From: an uncultured Phenylobacterium sp.
GTDB lineage: Bacteria > Pseudomonadota > Alphaproteobacteria > Caulobacterales > Caulobacteraceae
Length of the DNA: 15,352 nucleotides
NCBI GenBank assembly: GCA_945952355.1
Contig: CAMFIW010000016.1
Span: 1-15,352 of the forward strand
Direction of reading: 5' to 3'
Positions within the stretch are counted from its first letter, which is position 1; every line of letters starts with the position of its first letter. The translations under genes and the position numbers were made by a program. This document shows positions 7,042-13,678 of this stretch, piece after piece. Under the pieces are notes generated by a model that saw only the letters and a program-made list of their open reading frames with translations, was not told the DNA's origin and searched no databases.

Positions 7042-7725
7042 CTATTCCCGCTTCAGCAGGCCTTCGGTGAGCAGGCGGCCCCACATGTTGGAGCGGAAGT
7101 CGGCCTTGATCTTGGCCTCGTCATAGGCCGGGCTGTCGACCCATTCGAGGAAAGTCTGCCCCTGGGGCTCGCCCTCGGCGAGGTAGCGCTCGAAGGTGTA
7201 GTCGAGCACACCGGTCTTGCCGTGCTTCACATGCAGGTACTTGAGGCTGAGCTGCTCCAGCGCCTCGCGGATCGGCACGCCCTTGCGGAAGTGCAGGTAG
7301 AAGACGCTCATGATCCCGGCCCGGTCCGCGCCGGACTTGCAGTGCATCAGGGCTGGATATTCCAGGCTCTCGAACAGGGCCTTGGCGCCATGGACGCGGG
7401 CGCGGCTGGGGACCTCGCGCGAGGTGATGGTGAAGTCGACCATCTTCAGGCCTAGCCGATCGCAGGCGTCCTTCTCAAGCGCATGGAAGCTGGCGTCGAA
7501 GCCGCCGCGCAGGTTGACGATGGTCTTGATGCCGCGCCGCTTCCACTCGGCCAGCTGGAAGGGCCAGGGCTGGTTGGTGCGCAGCAGCTCGTCCGACACC
7601 CAGTGGGCGTTGGAGAAGCGCAGGCGCAGATAGGCGTGGTCCTTCCAGAGATAGTCCAGATAGGTCCGGAACCGCCCGCCGGGCGTGACGAGATCGAAAT
7701 CGGCCAAGGCTTGCTCCGGCGGCAT
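7042..7725 (-). CDS. Tyrosine/dual-specificity phosphatase-like protein, possibly CtpA-like
   Basis: The 227-residue protein has the CX5R phosphatase loop: H128-C129-KSGAD-R135-AG, with the catalytic cysteine and phosphate-binding arginine intact. Upstream, NLRGG after a GIKTIV strand matches the Y_phosphatase2/DSP-type fold. No clear signal peptide or membrane helix is visible, so I would place it in the cytoplasm or at the membrane surface. Context: it sits back-to-back with the MsbA-type exporter and opposite the lipid A genes. From memory, Caulobacter crescentus CtpA is an essential tyrosine-phosphatase homologue affecting outer-membrane integrity and later tied to lipid A phosphate removal; this gene could be its counterpart, but I cannot confirm it by alignment. 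AGGG lies 4 bases before the ATG. A lipid A or sugar-phosphate substrate is inference; protein tyrosine phosphate is the alternative. Confidence 0.85.
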   Translation of the reverse strand: MPPEQALADFDLVTPGGRFRTYLDYLWKDHAYLRLRFSNAHWVSDELLRTNQPWPFQLAEWKRRGIKTIVNLRGGFDASFHALEKDACDRLGLKMVDFTITSREVPSRARVHGAKALFESLEYPALMHCKSGADRAGIMSVFYLHFRKGVPIREALEQLSLKYLHVKHGKTGVLDYTFERYLAEGEPQGQTFLEWVDSPAYDEAKIKADFRSNMWGRLLTEGLLKRE

Positions 7726-7728
7726 CGG

Positions 7729-7740
7729 CCCTAACTAGGG
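7729..7740. promoter_or_regulatory. Short inverted repeat next to the phosphatase start
   Basis: CCCTA-AC-TAGGG is a 5-base inverted repeat with a 2-base centre, lying 4-15 bases upstream of the phosphatase ATG and including its AGGG ribosome site. It could be an operator or simply a chance symmetry. Confidence 0.2.
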
Positions 7741-7773
7741 CGGACGGGGCGATTTTGGAAGGCGCGGCGGCGT

Positions 7774-7832
7774 CGCGGGGGCGTGGCCCCAGCGGCGCAC
7801 CCGAGGCGCCACGGCCACGCTGCGACCCCGCG
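7774..7832. other. Long GC-rich hairpin in the leader of the msbA-like gene
   Basis: Within the 146-base divergent gap, CGCGGGG plus GCGTGGCC (7774-7788) pairs with GGCCACGC (7813-7820) and, after a 5-base bulge, CCCCGCG (7826-7832): 15 paired bases. An inner stem GGCGC/GCGCC (7794-7798 and 7806-7810) lies in the loop. The structure ends 40 bases before the chosen start codon. It lacks a T-run, so it is not an ordinary terminator. It could be a cis-acting leader or a dispersed palindromic element. Confidence 0.5.
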
Positions 7833-7871
7833 CGGCTTGACTTCGCAGGCCCGACAGCCGACCCCAAGGCG

Positions 7872-9650
7872 ATGACCGCGCCCCAGTCCGAGCCCGCCGA
7901 GCTTTCGGCCCGCGCCCTGATCGGCCGGATCGCGCGGGTCTATATGGCGCCGCGCTGGAAGGCGTGGTTCGGCGCGCTGATCGCCGCCATCGTCACCGCG
8001 GTGCTGAGCGCCAAGCTCATCCAGATCCTGGAGCCCGCGATCAACGACCTGCTGGTCAAGCACAAGCCCGGCGCCCTGGTCACGATTCCGCTGACCATCG
8101 CCGCCTTCGCCCTGGGCCGCGGCCTCGCCCAGGTGATCCAGGCTTCGCTGGTCAACCGCATCGGCAACGCCGTGGTCGGCGACGTGCAGGTGCAGCTGTT
8201 CGGCAAGCTGGTCCGCGCCGACCTCGCACGTCTGCGAACGCAACACTCGGGGGCCTATGTCTCCTCGGTGCTCTATGACGCCGGTCTGATCCGCGAGGCG
8301 GCGACCTCGGGCGTGATCAACTACACCCAGCACTTACTGACCGTGCTGGGCGCCGTTCTGGTGATGGTCTCGAACGACCTCTACCTTTCCCTGACCCTGG
8401 TGGTGGCCGCCCCTCTGGCCAGCGCCATCATGCGCCGCTTCTCCAAGCGCTCGACCAAGGCCGCCAAGGGGGCGATGGCCGAGACCTCGGCGCTGTCGAC
8501 CGCGATCATGGAAAGCCTGGACGGCGTCCGGGTGGTGAAGATCGAGAACCGCGAGGCCTTCGAGGAGGCTCGCGTCGCCGAGGTGGTGAAGCGCCGCCAG
8601 GAGCACCTTGTGAAGGGCGCCAATGCGCGGGCCCGAGCCGCGCCGGCCACCGAAACCCTGATGACCCTGATCACCGCCGCCGTGATCGCCTATGCCGGTT
8701 GGCGTTCGCAGTCGGGCGGCATGAACGTCGGCGCCTTCGTCGCCTTCATCGGCGCGCTGGGCCTCGGCTCACAGTCGCTGCGCCAACTGGCCAACCTGCA
8801 GACCGTGTTCGCCGAGGGGCTGTCGGCGGCGCGACGGCTGTTCGCCGCCCTGGACGTCGAGCCGGAGGTGCGCGAGCACGCCGGCGCCCCGGCCCTGCGG
8901 CGAGGCGAGGCGACCATCCGCTTCACGGATGTCGGTTTCTCCTATGCCGACGGTACGCAGGCCCTGACCGGGGTCAGCCTGGAGGTGCGCCGGGGCGAGA
9001 CCGTGGCCCTGGTCGGCCCATCCGGCGGCGGCAAGACCACGCTGCTGAACCTGATCCCGCGCTTCTATGACGTCAGCGAAGGCCGCGTGACGATCGACGG
9101 AACCGACATCCGCGAGGTGACGCTGGCCTCGCTGCGCAACCAGATCGCGCTCGTCACCCAGGAGCCGTTCCTGTTCGACGACACCATCCGCGCCAACATC
9201 GCCTATGCGCGGCCGGACGCCAGCCAGGCCGAGATCGAGGCGGCGGCCAGGGCCGCGGCGGCGCACGACTTCATCGTCACCCTGCCCAACGGTTACGACA
9301 CCTCGGTCGGCGAGGCCGGGGCGCGGCTATCCGGCGGCCAGCGCCAGCGGATCGCGATCGCCCGCGCCTTCCTGAAGGACGCCCCGATCCTGCTGCTGGA
9401 CGAGGCCACCAGCGCGCTCGACACAGAGAGCGAGGCCCAGGTCCAGGCAGCCCTGTCGCGGCTGATGGCGGGGCGGACCACGATCCTGATCGCCCACCGC
9501 CTGTCGACGGTGCGAGGGGCCGACCGCATCCACGTGATCGACCACGGCCGAGTGGTCGAGACCGGCGCGCACGGCGAGCTCGTCAAGCGCAGCGGCCTCT
9601 ATGCCCGCCTGGCCAAGAGCCAGGACCTGGAGGCGGAGACCGCCGCGTGA
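7872..9650 (+). CDS. msbA: MsbA-type lipid A ABC exporter (half transporter)
   Basis: The 592-residue protein is a fused permease-ATPase of the size of MsbA. The first about 320 residues contain hydrophobic segments near 30-51, 66-88, 145-185, 258-280 and 285-305. The ATPase domain shows Walker A GPSGGGKTT (about 381-389), the Q-loop TQEPF, the ABC signature LSGGQRQ (about 485), Walker B ILLLDEATSALD (about 505) and the H-loop AHRLST (about 540). It works as a homodimer in the inner membrane. Assignment to flipping lipid A-core rests on its place at the head of a DUF374-waaA-lpxK operon; related exporters of other lipids cannot be excluded. ATG 7872 is chosen because a TTG-started frame from 7755 would add 39 Pro/Arg-rich residues encoded by the leader hairpin; its ribosome site (AAGG) is weak. 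The stop overlaps the next start in GTGA. Confidence 0.88.
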   Translation: MTAPQSEPAELSARALIGRIARVYMAPRWKAWFGALIAAIVTAVLSAKLIQILEPAINDLLVKHKPGALVTIPLTIAAFALGRGLAQVIQASLVNRIGNAVVGDVQVQLFGKLVRADLARLRTQHSGAYVSSVLYDAGLIREAATSGVINYTQHLLTVLGAVLVMVSNDLYLSLTLVVAAPLASAIMRRFSKRSTKAAKGAMAETSALSTAIMESLDGVRVVKIENREAFEEARVAEVVKRRQEHLVKGANARARAAPATETLMTLITAAVIAYAGWRSQSGGMNVGAFVAFIGALGLGSQSLRQLANLQTVFAEGLSAARRLFAALDVEPEVREHAGAPALRRGEATIRFTDVGFSYADGTQALTGVSLEVRRGETVALVGPSGGGKTTLLNLIPRFYDVSEGRVTIDGTDIREVTLASLRNQIALVTQEPFLFDDTIRANIAYARPDASQAEIEAAARAAAAHDFIVTLPNGYDTSVGEAGARLSGGQRQRIAIARAFLKDAPILLLDEATSALDTESEAQVQAALSRLMAGRTTILIAHRLSTVRGADRIHVIDHGRVVETGAHGELVKRSGLYARLAKSQDLEAETAA

Positions 9651-10375
9651 AGAAGGTGCTTCGCAATCCGTACGTCCAGGGCTTCCTGGGATGGGTGCTC
9701 GCCGGCTACCTGATCCTGATCCGCCGGACCACGCGCTGGAATCACGAAGGCGTCGAGAAACTGGAGCCCATGCTGACGTCCGACCAGGGGGCGCTGGGCC
9801 TCTTCTGGCACGGCCGCATCCCGATCTGCCTGGGCATGGCGGAGGTCTGGTGGCGCAAGGACAAGCGCCGCTGCCTGGTCTCGCCCTCCGCGGACGGCGA
9901 GTTCATCGCCCTGGCCCTGGAGCGCGCCCGCTATCCGGCGATCCGGATGTCGTCGGCCAAGAAGGGCGACTCGACCAAGGCGCGGCAGGCGGTGGTCGCG
10001 TTTCGCGAGGCGATCAACCACGTGGCGGACGGCGGCATCCTGATTGTCACTCCGGACGGCCCCCGCGGCCCGAACGAGGTGATCGCCGCAGGCTCGCTTC
10101 AGATCGCCAAGCGGACCGGTGCGCCGATCTTCCTCACAGGCTTGGCCGTCTCGCCTGCAATCCAGGTGCAAAGCGTCTGGGACAAAGTCATGATCGCCGC
10201 GCCGTTCGGGCGCGGTTGCTGCATCTGGGAAGGCCCCTTCTACGTGCCCGCCAACGCCGACGACGCCGCCATCGAGACCCTGATCGCCGAATGGTCGGCC
10301 ATCCTGTCCGCCGCCACCCGCAAGGCCGAGGCGGCCGTGGGCCGCGTCCCGATTGATCCTTCGACGTCACGGTGA
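9647..10375 (+). CDS. DUF374 lysophospholipid acyltransferase-like protein
   Basis: The 242-residue product belongs to the DUF374 branch of glycerolipid acyltransferases. It has FWHGR (W54-H55-G56-R57) in place of the classic HX4D box region, an S-x-x-ADGEFIA block, and TPDGPRGP (135-142), the most diagnostic segment of the family. A single N-terminal hydrophobic stretch (about 11-25) would tether it to the inner membrane. The likely role is acyl transfer to lipid A or a related lipid, suggested by its place between msbA and waaA; no member's substrate is certain to me. It begins with GTG inside the msbA stop (GTGA), with GGAG six bases before the start, so translational coupling is likely. 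Confidence 0.87.
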   Translation: MKKVLRNPYVQGFLGWVLAGYLILIRRTTRWNHEGVEKLEPMLTSDQGALGLFWHGRIPICLGMAEVWWRKDKRRCLVSPSADGEFIALALERARYPAIRMSSAKKGDSTKARQAVVAFREAINHVADGGILIVTPDGPRGPNEVIAAGSLQIAKRTGAPIFLTGLAVSPAIQVQSVWDKVMIAAPFGRGCCIWEGPFYVPANADDAAIETLIAEWSAILSAATRKAEAAVGRVPIDPSTSR

Positions 10376-10386
10376 GACATAGGGCC

Positions 10387-11424
10387 ATGGCGCACGATCA
10401 CGCCCACCACGACCACAAGGGTCACGAGCACGGCGACCACCACCATGACCACGATCATGGGGAGCACGGCCACGACCATGGCCATTCGCACCGACACGGC
10501 CATCACGATCATGGCCATTCCCATGGCGGTCACGGCCACAGCCATGCGCCCAAGGACTTCGGCCGCGCCTTCGCGATCGGGATCGTCCTGAATTTCGGCT
10601 TCGTGCTGGCGGAAACCGCCGCCGGCCTGATGTCGCACTCGCTGGCCCTGCTGGCGGACGCCGGCCACAACCTTTCGGACGTGCTCAGCTTGCTGCTGGC
10701 CTGGGGGGCTACCGTGCTGGCCAAGCGCGCGCCGAGCGCGCAGCGCACCTATGGCATGCGCAAGGCGACGATCCTGGCCTCGCTGACCAATGCCGTACTG
10801 CTGCTGGTGGCCGTGGGTGTCATCGCCTCCGAATCCGTGCGCCGGCTGATGGAGCCGGTCAGCGTCGCCACTCTGCCCGTGGCGATCACCGCGGCGATCG
10901 GGGTGGTGATCAACACCGCCACTGCCCTGATGTTCATGCGCGGCCATGACGACCTCAATGTTCGAGGCGCCTTCCTGCACATGGCCTCCGACGCCGCCGT
11001 GTCCCTGGCCGTGGTCGCGGGCGCGGTGCTGATGATGCTGACCGGCGGCCTGGGCTGGCTCGACCCGGTGCTCAGCCTCCTGATCTCCGTGGTGATCATA
11101 CTGGGCACCTGGGGCCTGCTGCGCGACTCGGTCGACATGGCGCTGGACGCCGCGCCACGCGGCATCGACGTCGCCGCCGTCCGGCGCTGGCTGGGCGAGC
11201 AGCCTGGCGTGACCGACGTGCACGACCTCCACATCTGGGCGATGAGCACCACCGAGACGGCCCTGACCGTCCACCTGACCCGCCCGGCCAACGACGACGG
11301 CGACGCCTTCCTGCACGCCACCTGCGAGACCCTGGCGAAGCGGTTCGGCATCGTCCACTGCACCCTGCAGGTGGAAACCGGCGACGGGTCGGACTGCCAC
11401 CTGACGCGCGCCGAAGCGATTTGA
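10387..11424 (+). CDS. CDF-family zinc efflux transporter with His-rich N terminus
   Basis: The 345-residue protein is a cation diffusion facilitator. Residues 1-53 contain 26 histidines alternating with Asp/Gly/Ser, a cytosolic metal-buffering tail. Six hydrophobic segments follow. The transport site is formed by TM2 H94-x3-D98 (in DAGHNLSD) and TM5 H198-x3-D202; a 2-His/2-Asp set is characteristic of zinc-selecting members such as ZitB. The C-terminal 80 residues have the VHDLHIWAMS strand and the final HCTLQVE strand of the cytoplasmic dimer domain. It exports zinc (perhaps cobalt) from the cytoplasm by proton exchange. ATG 10387 with AGGG just upstream gives MAHDHAHH; a GTG at 10372 overlapping the previous stop (GTGA) is an alternative adding five residues. 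A metal transporter inside a lipid A operon is unexpected. Confidence 0.93.
   Translation: MAHDHAHHDHKGHEHGDHHHDHDHGEHGHDHGHSHRHGHHDHGHSHGGHGHSHAPKDFGRAFAIGIVLNFGFVLAETAAGLMSHSLALLADAGHNLSDVLSLLLAWGATVLAKRAPSAQRTYGMRKATILASLTNAVLLLVAVGVIASESVRRLMEPVSVATLPVAITAAIGVVINTATALMFMRGHDDLNVRGAFLHMASDAAVSLAVVAGAVLMMLTGGLGWLDPVLSLLISVVIILGTWGLLRDSVDMALDAAPRGIDVAAVRRWLGEQPGVTDVHDLHIWAMSTTETALTVHLTRPANDDGDAFLHATCETLAKRFGIVHCTLQVETGDGSDCHLTRAEAI
10393..10545 (+). repeat. Low-complexity His-codon repeat tract inside the CDF gene
   Basis: This stretch encodes the 26 histidines with alternating CAC/CAT codons. It includes a 17-base near-perfect direct repeat, CACGAYCATGGCCATTC, at 10471-10487 and 10504-10520, period 33 bases, plus shorter related copies around 10451. 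Such tracts are prone to slippage and length variation between strains. Confidence 0.7.
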
Positions 11425-12674
11425 GCCTGCTGCCGCCGCTCTACGCCGCCGCCACGGGTCTTCTGGAGCCCTTCGCGCGCGGCCTGCTCAAGCGGCGGGC
11501 GGCCCAGGGCAAGGAAGATGCCGCGCGCATCGGAGAACGGCTCGGCCACGCCTCGCACGCGAGACCCGATGGTCCGCTGGTGTGGCTTCATGGCGTGAGC
11601 GTCGGCGAGAGCCTGTCCCTGCTGCCCCTGGTCGAGGCGCTGCGGGCGTCGCGGCCGGACCTCGCCCTGTTGGTCACCTCCGGCACCGTGACCTCGGCCG
11701 AGTTGCTCTCGAAGCGGCTGCCGCAAGGTGTGATCCACCAGTACGCGCCGGTCGACACCCCGGGCGCCGTGCGCCGCTTCCTCGACCACTGGCGTCCGGG
11801 CATGGGGATCCAGGTCGAGAGCGAGCTGTGGCCCAATCTGATCCGTGGCGCGCGGGTGCGCGGCGTGAAGCTGGTCCTGGCCTCGGCGCGGATGACGGAG
11901 GCGAGCGCCATGGGCTGGGCGCGCGTGCCGGGCGCGGCGCGCGACCTCTTGTCCTGCTTCGACCTGATCCTGCCGCAGGACGCAGCGACCGCGGGGCGCC
12001 TGGAGGCGCTGGGCGGCCGGATGGGGCCGACCCTAAACCTTAAGCGGGTGGGCGATCCCTTGCCTGCCGACGACAACGAGCTTTCGCGGCTGAGCGCGGC
12101 GATCGGGGCGCGGCCTGTGATCCTGGCCGCCAGCACCCATCCCGGCGAGGAGCCGATCATCGCCCGTGCGGCGACCGGACTGGACTGCCTGCTGGTGGTG
12201 GCCGTGCGCCATCCGGATCGGGGCCCTAAGGTGGCGGCGGAGCTGGCGGGCCTGGGCTTGAAGGTCGCCCGGCGGTCGGCGGGCGAGACGCCGGGCCCTG
12301 ACACCGAGGCCTATATCGCCGACACCCTGGGCGAGATGGGGCTGTTCTTCCGCCTGGCCGATGTGGCGGTGATGGGCGGCAGCTTCGTGGCCGGGATCGG
12401 CGGGCACAATCCGCTGGAGCCGGCGCGGCTGGGCGTGCCGTTGGTGACCGGTCCGGACCACTTCAACGCCGCCGAGCTCTACGAAGAGATGTTCGTCGAA
12501 GTCGCGGCGATCGAGGCGGCTGACGAAGCGGCGCTGGCGCGGCATCTGAAGGGCCTGGCGACCTATCCCGGCATCCGTCGGCAGGTTGGTGAGGCGGCGC
12601 TGGACTATGCGGAGCGCCAGGGCGCGGCGCTGCAGACGGCGCTCGGCCTGATCGCGCCCCTGGTCCCGGCATGA
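11421..12674 (+). CDS. waaA: WaaA (KdtA), Kdo transferase for lipid A
   Basis: WaaA transfers Kdo from CMP-Kdo to the lipid A precursor at the inner membrane. The 417-residue protein has the whole GT30 signature: an N-terminal hydrophobic anchor (about 3-20), WLHGVSVGES with E63 at the position of the catalytic glutamate, QVESELWPNLI, AASTHPGEE (H240 region), and MGGSFVAGIGGHNPLEPA (from about 318), the nucleotide-sugar binding loop. Length is typical (about 420). It begins with TTG in the CDF stop (TTGA) and no strong ribosome site is visible, so it probably depends on translation of the upstream gene. It ends in ATGA with lpxK. Whether it adds one, two or more Kdo units cannot be told from sequence. 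Confidence 0.95.
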   Translation: MSLLPPLYAAATGLLEPFARGLLKRRAAQGKEDAARIGERLGHASHARPDGPLVWLHGVSVGESLSLLPLVEALRASRPDLALLVTSGTVTSAELLSKRLPQGVIHQYAPVDTPGAVRRFLDHWRPGMGIQVESELWPNLIRGARVRGVKLVLASARMTEASAMGWARVPGAARDLLSCFDLILPQDAATAGRLEALGGRMGPTLNLKRVGDPLPADDNELSRLSAAIGARPVILAASTHPGEEPIIARAATGLDCLLVVAVRHPDRGPKVAAELAGLGLKVARRSAGETPGPDTEAYIADTLGEMGLFFRLADVAVMGGSFVAGIGGHNPLEPARLGVPLVTGPDHFNAAELYEEMFVEVAAIEAADEAALARHLKGLATYPGIRRQVGEAALDYAERQGAALQTALGLIAPLVPA

Positions 12675-13678
12675 AGCTCGCCACGCCCCGCTGGTGGTAT
12701 CTGCGCGGGCGCGGGCCCGCGCCGGTGACGCGCGCCCTGCTCACCCCGCTGTCCTGGATCTGGGCGGCGGTGACCGCGCGGCGGATCGCCAGGGCGACGC
12801 CGGTCGATCCGGGTATGCCGGTGATCTGCGTGGGCAACCTCACGGTTGGGGGCGCCGGCAAGACGCCGGTGGTGCGCGAGCTGCTGCGCCGGCTGTCGGC
12901 GCGGGGCGTGGCTGCGCACGGCCTATCGCGCGGCTATGGCGGAACCCTGGCTGGGCCGGTGCGCGTCGACCCGGAGCGCCACAGCGCCGCCGAGGTCGGG
13001 GACGAGCCCTTGATGCTGGCCGTCGATGCGCCGTTCTGGGTGTCGCGGGATCGCGTGGCCGGGGCGCAGGCCGCCGTGGCGGACGGCGCTCGCGTGGTGG
13101 TGATGGACGACGGCCACCAGAATCCGTCGCTGAAAAAGGCGCTGTCGCTGGTCGTGGTCGACGGCGAGACCCGCGATGGCGAGTGGCCGCTGGGCGACGG
13201 ACGGGTCGTGCCGGCAGGGCCGCTGCGCGAGCCCCTGGCCGCAGGCCTGGCGCGCGCCGACGCCGTGATCCTGATGCTGCCATCCGACCTGGAAGCGCCA
13301 GATCCCGACCTGGTGGCGGTGTTCGGCGCCTTGCCCGTACTGGTGGCCCGGCTGGCCCCGGTGGACGCGCCGCCGCCCGGTCCGCAGCTCGGCTTCGCCG
13401 GCATTGGCAAGCCCTGGAAAGTGGAACGCTCGCTCAAGGCCGCCGGCTGCGAGCTGGTGGATTTCGCGAGCTTCCCCGACCACGCCGCCTATGACGAGGC
13501 GACCCTGAACACCCTGGCCGCTACCGCCGCCCATCACGGCGCGGGCCTGGTGACCACCGAGAAGGACTGGGCGCGACTGCCCGCGGCCTGGCGTGCGCGC
13601 ATCACCGCCTGGCCCGTTAAGGCACGGTTCGAGGACGAGGCCGCCCTCGACGCCCTGCTGGCGAAGATCGTCTCCTAG
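12671..13678 (+). CDS. lpxK: LpxK, tetraacyldisaccharide 4'-kinase
   Basis: LpxK phosphorylates the 4' position of the lipid A disaccharide. The 335-residue protein has an amphipathic N terminus, the P-loop VGNLTVGGAGKTP (54-66), LSRGYGG, GDEP with D111 (corresponding to the catalytic Asp region), and DDGHQN (D146, D147) in place of the usual DDGFQ Walker B. It then has FAGIGKP, FPDH with H271 (probably the base-stacking/catalytic His), and TTEKD. All catalytic positions appear intact; only the F-to-H change in DDGFQ is slightly unusual. It overlaps waaA by ATGA, and its TAG stop overlaps the stop of the convergent phosphotransferase gene. It catalyses the step before Kdo transfer, and adjacency to waaA is the standard alphaproteobacterial arrangement. 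Confidence 0.95.
   Translation: MKLATPRWWYLRGRGPAPVTRALLTPLSWIWAAVTARRIARATPVDPGMPVICVGNLTVGGAGKTPVVRELLRRLSARGVAAHGLSRGYGGTLAGPVRVDPERHSAAEVGDEPLMLAVDAPFWVSRDRVAGAQAAVADGARVVVMDDGHQNPSLKKALSLVVVDGETRDGEWPLGDGRVVPAGPLREPLAAGLARADAVILMLPSDLEAPDPDLVAVFGALPVLVARLAPVDAPPPGPQLGFAGIGKPWKVERSLKAAGCELVDFASFPDHAAYDEATLNTLAATAAHHGAGLVTTEKDWARLPAAWRARITAWPVKARFEDEAALDALLAKIVS

Noticed and set aside
7755..7871. Upstream extension of the msbA-like frame by 39 codons
   Set aside because: It needs a TTG start with no ribosome site, is Pro/Arg-rich, and consists largely of the hairpin sequence.
10393..10545. Repeat tract considered as a CRISPR-like or intergenic array
   Set aside because: The repeats are in frame, imperfect, and fully explained by His-rich coding sequence.
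10240..11400. Reverse-strand open frame opposite the CDF gene with Val/Met-rich, membrane-like stretches
   Set aside because: The Val/Met runs are simply the complement of the CAC/CAT histidine codons, and the rest is antisense to conserved CDF sequence.
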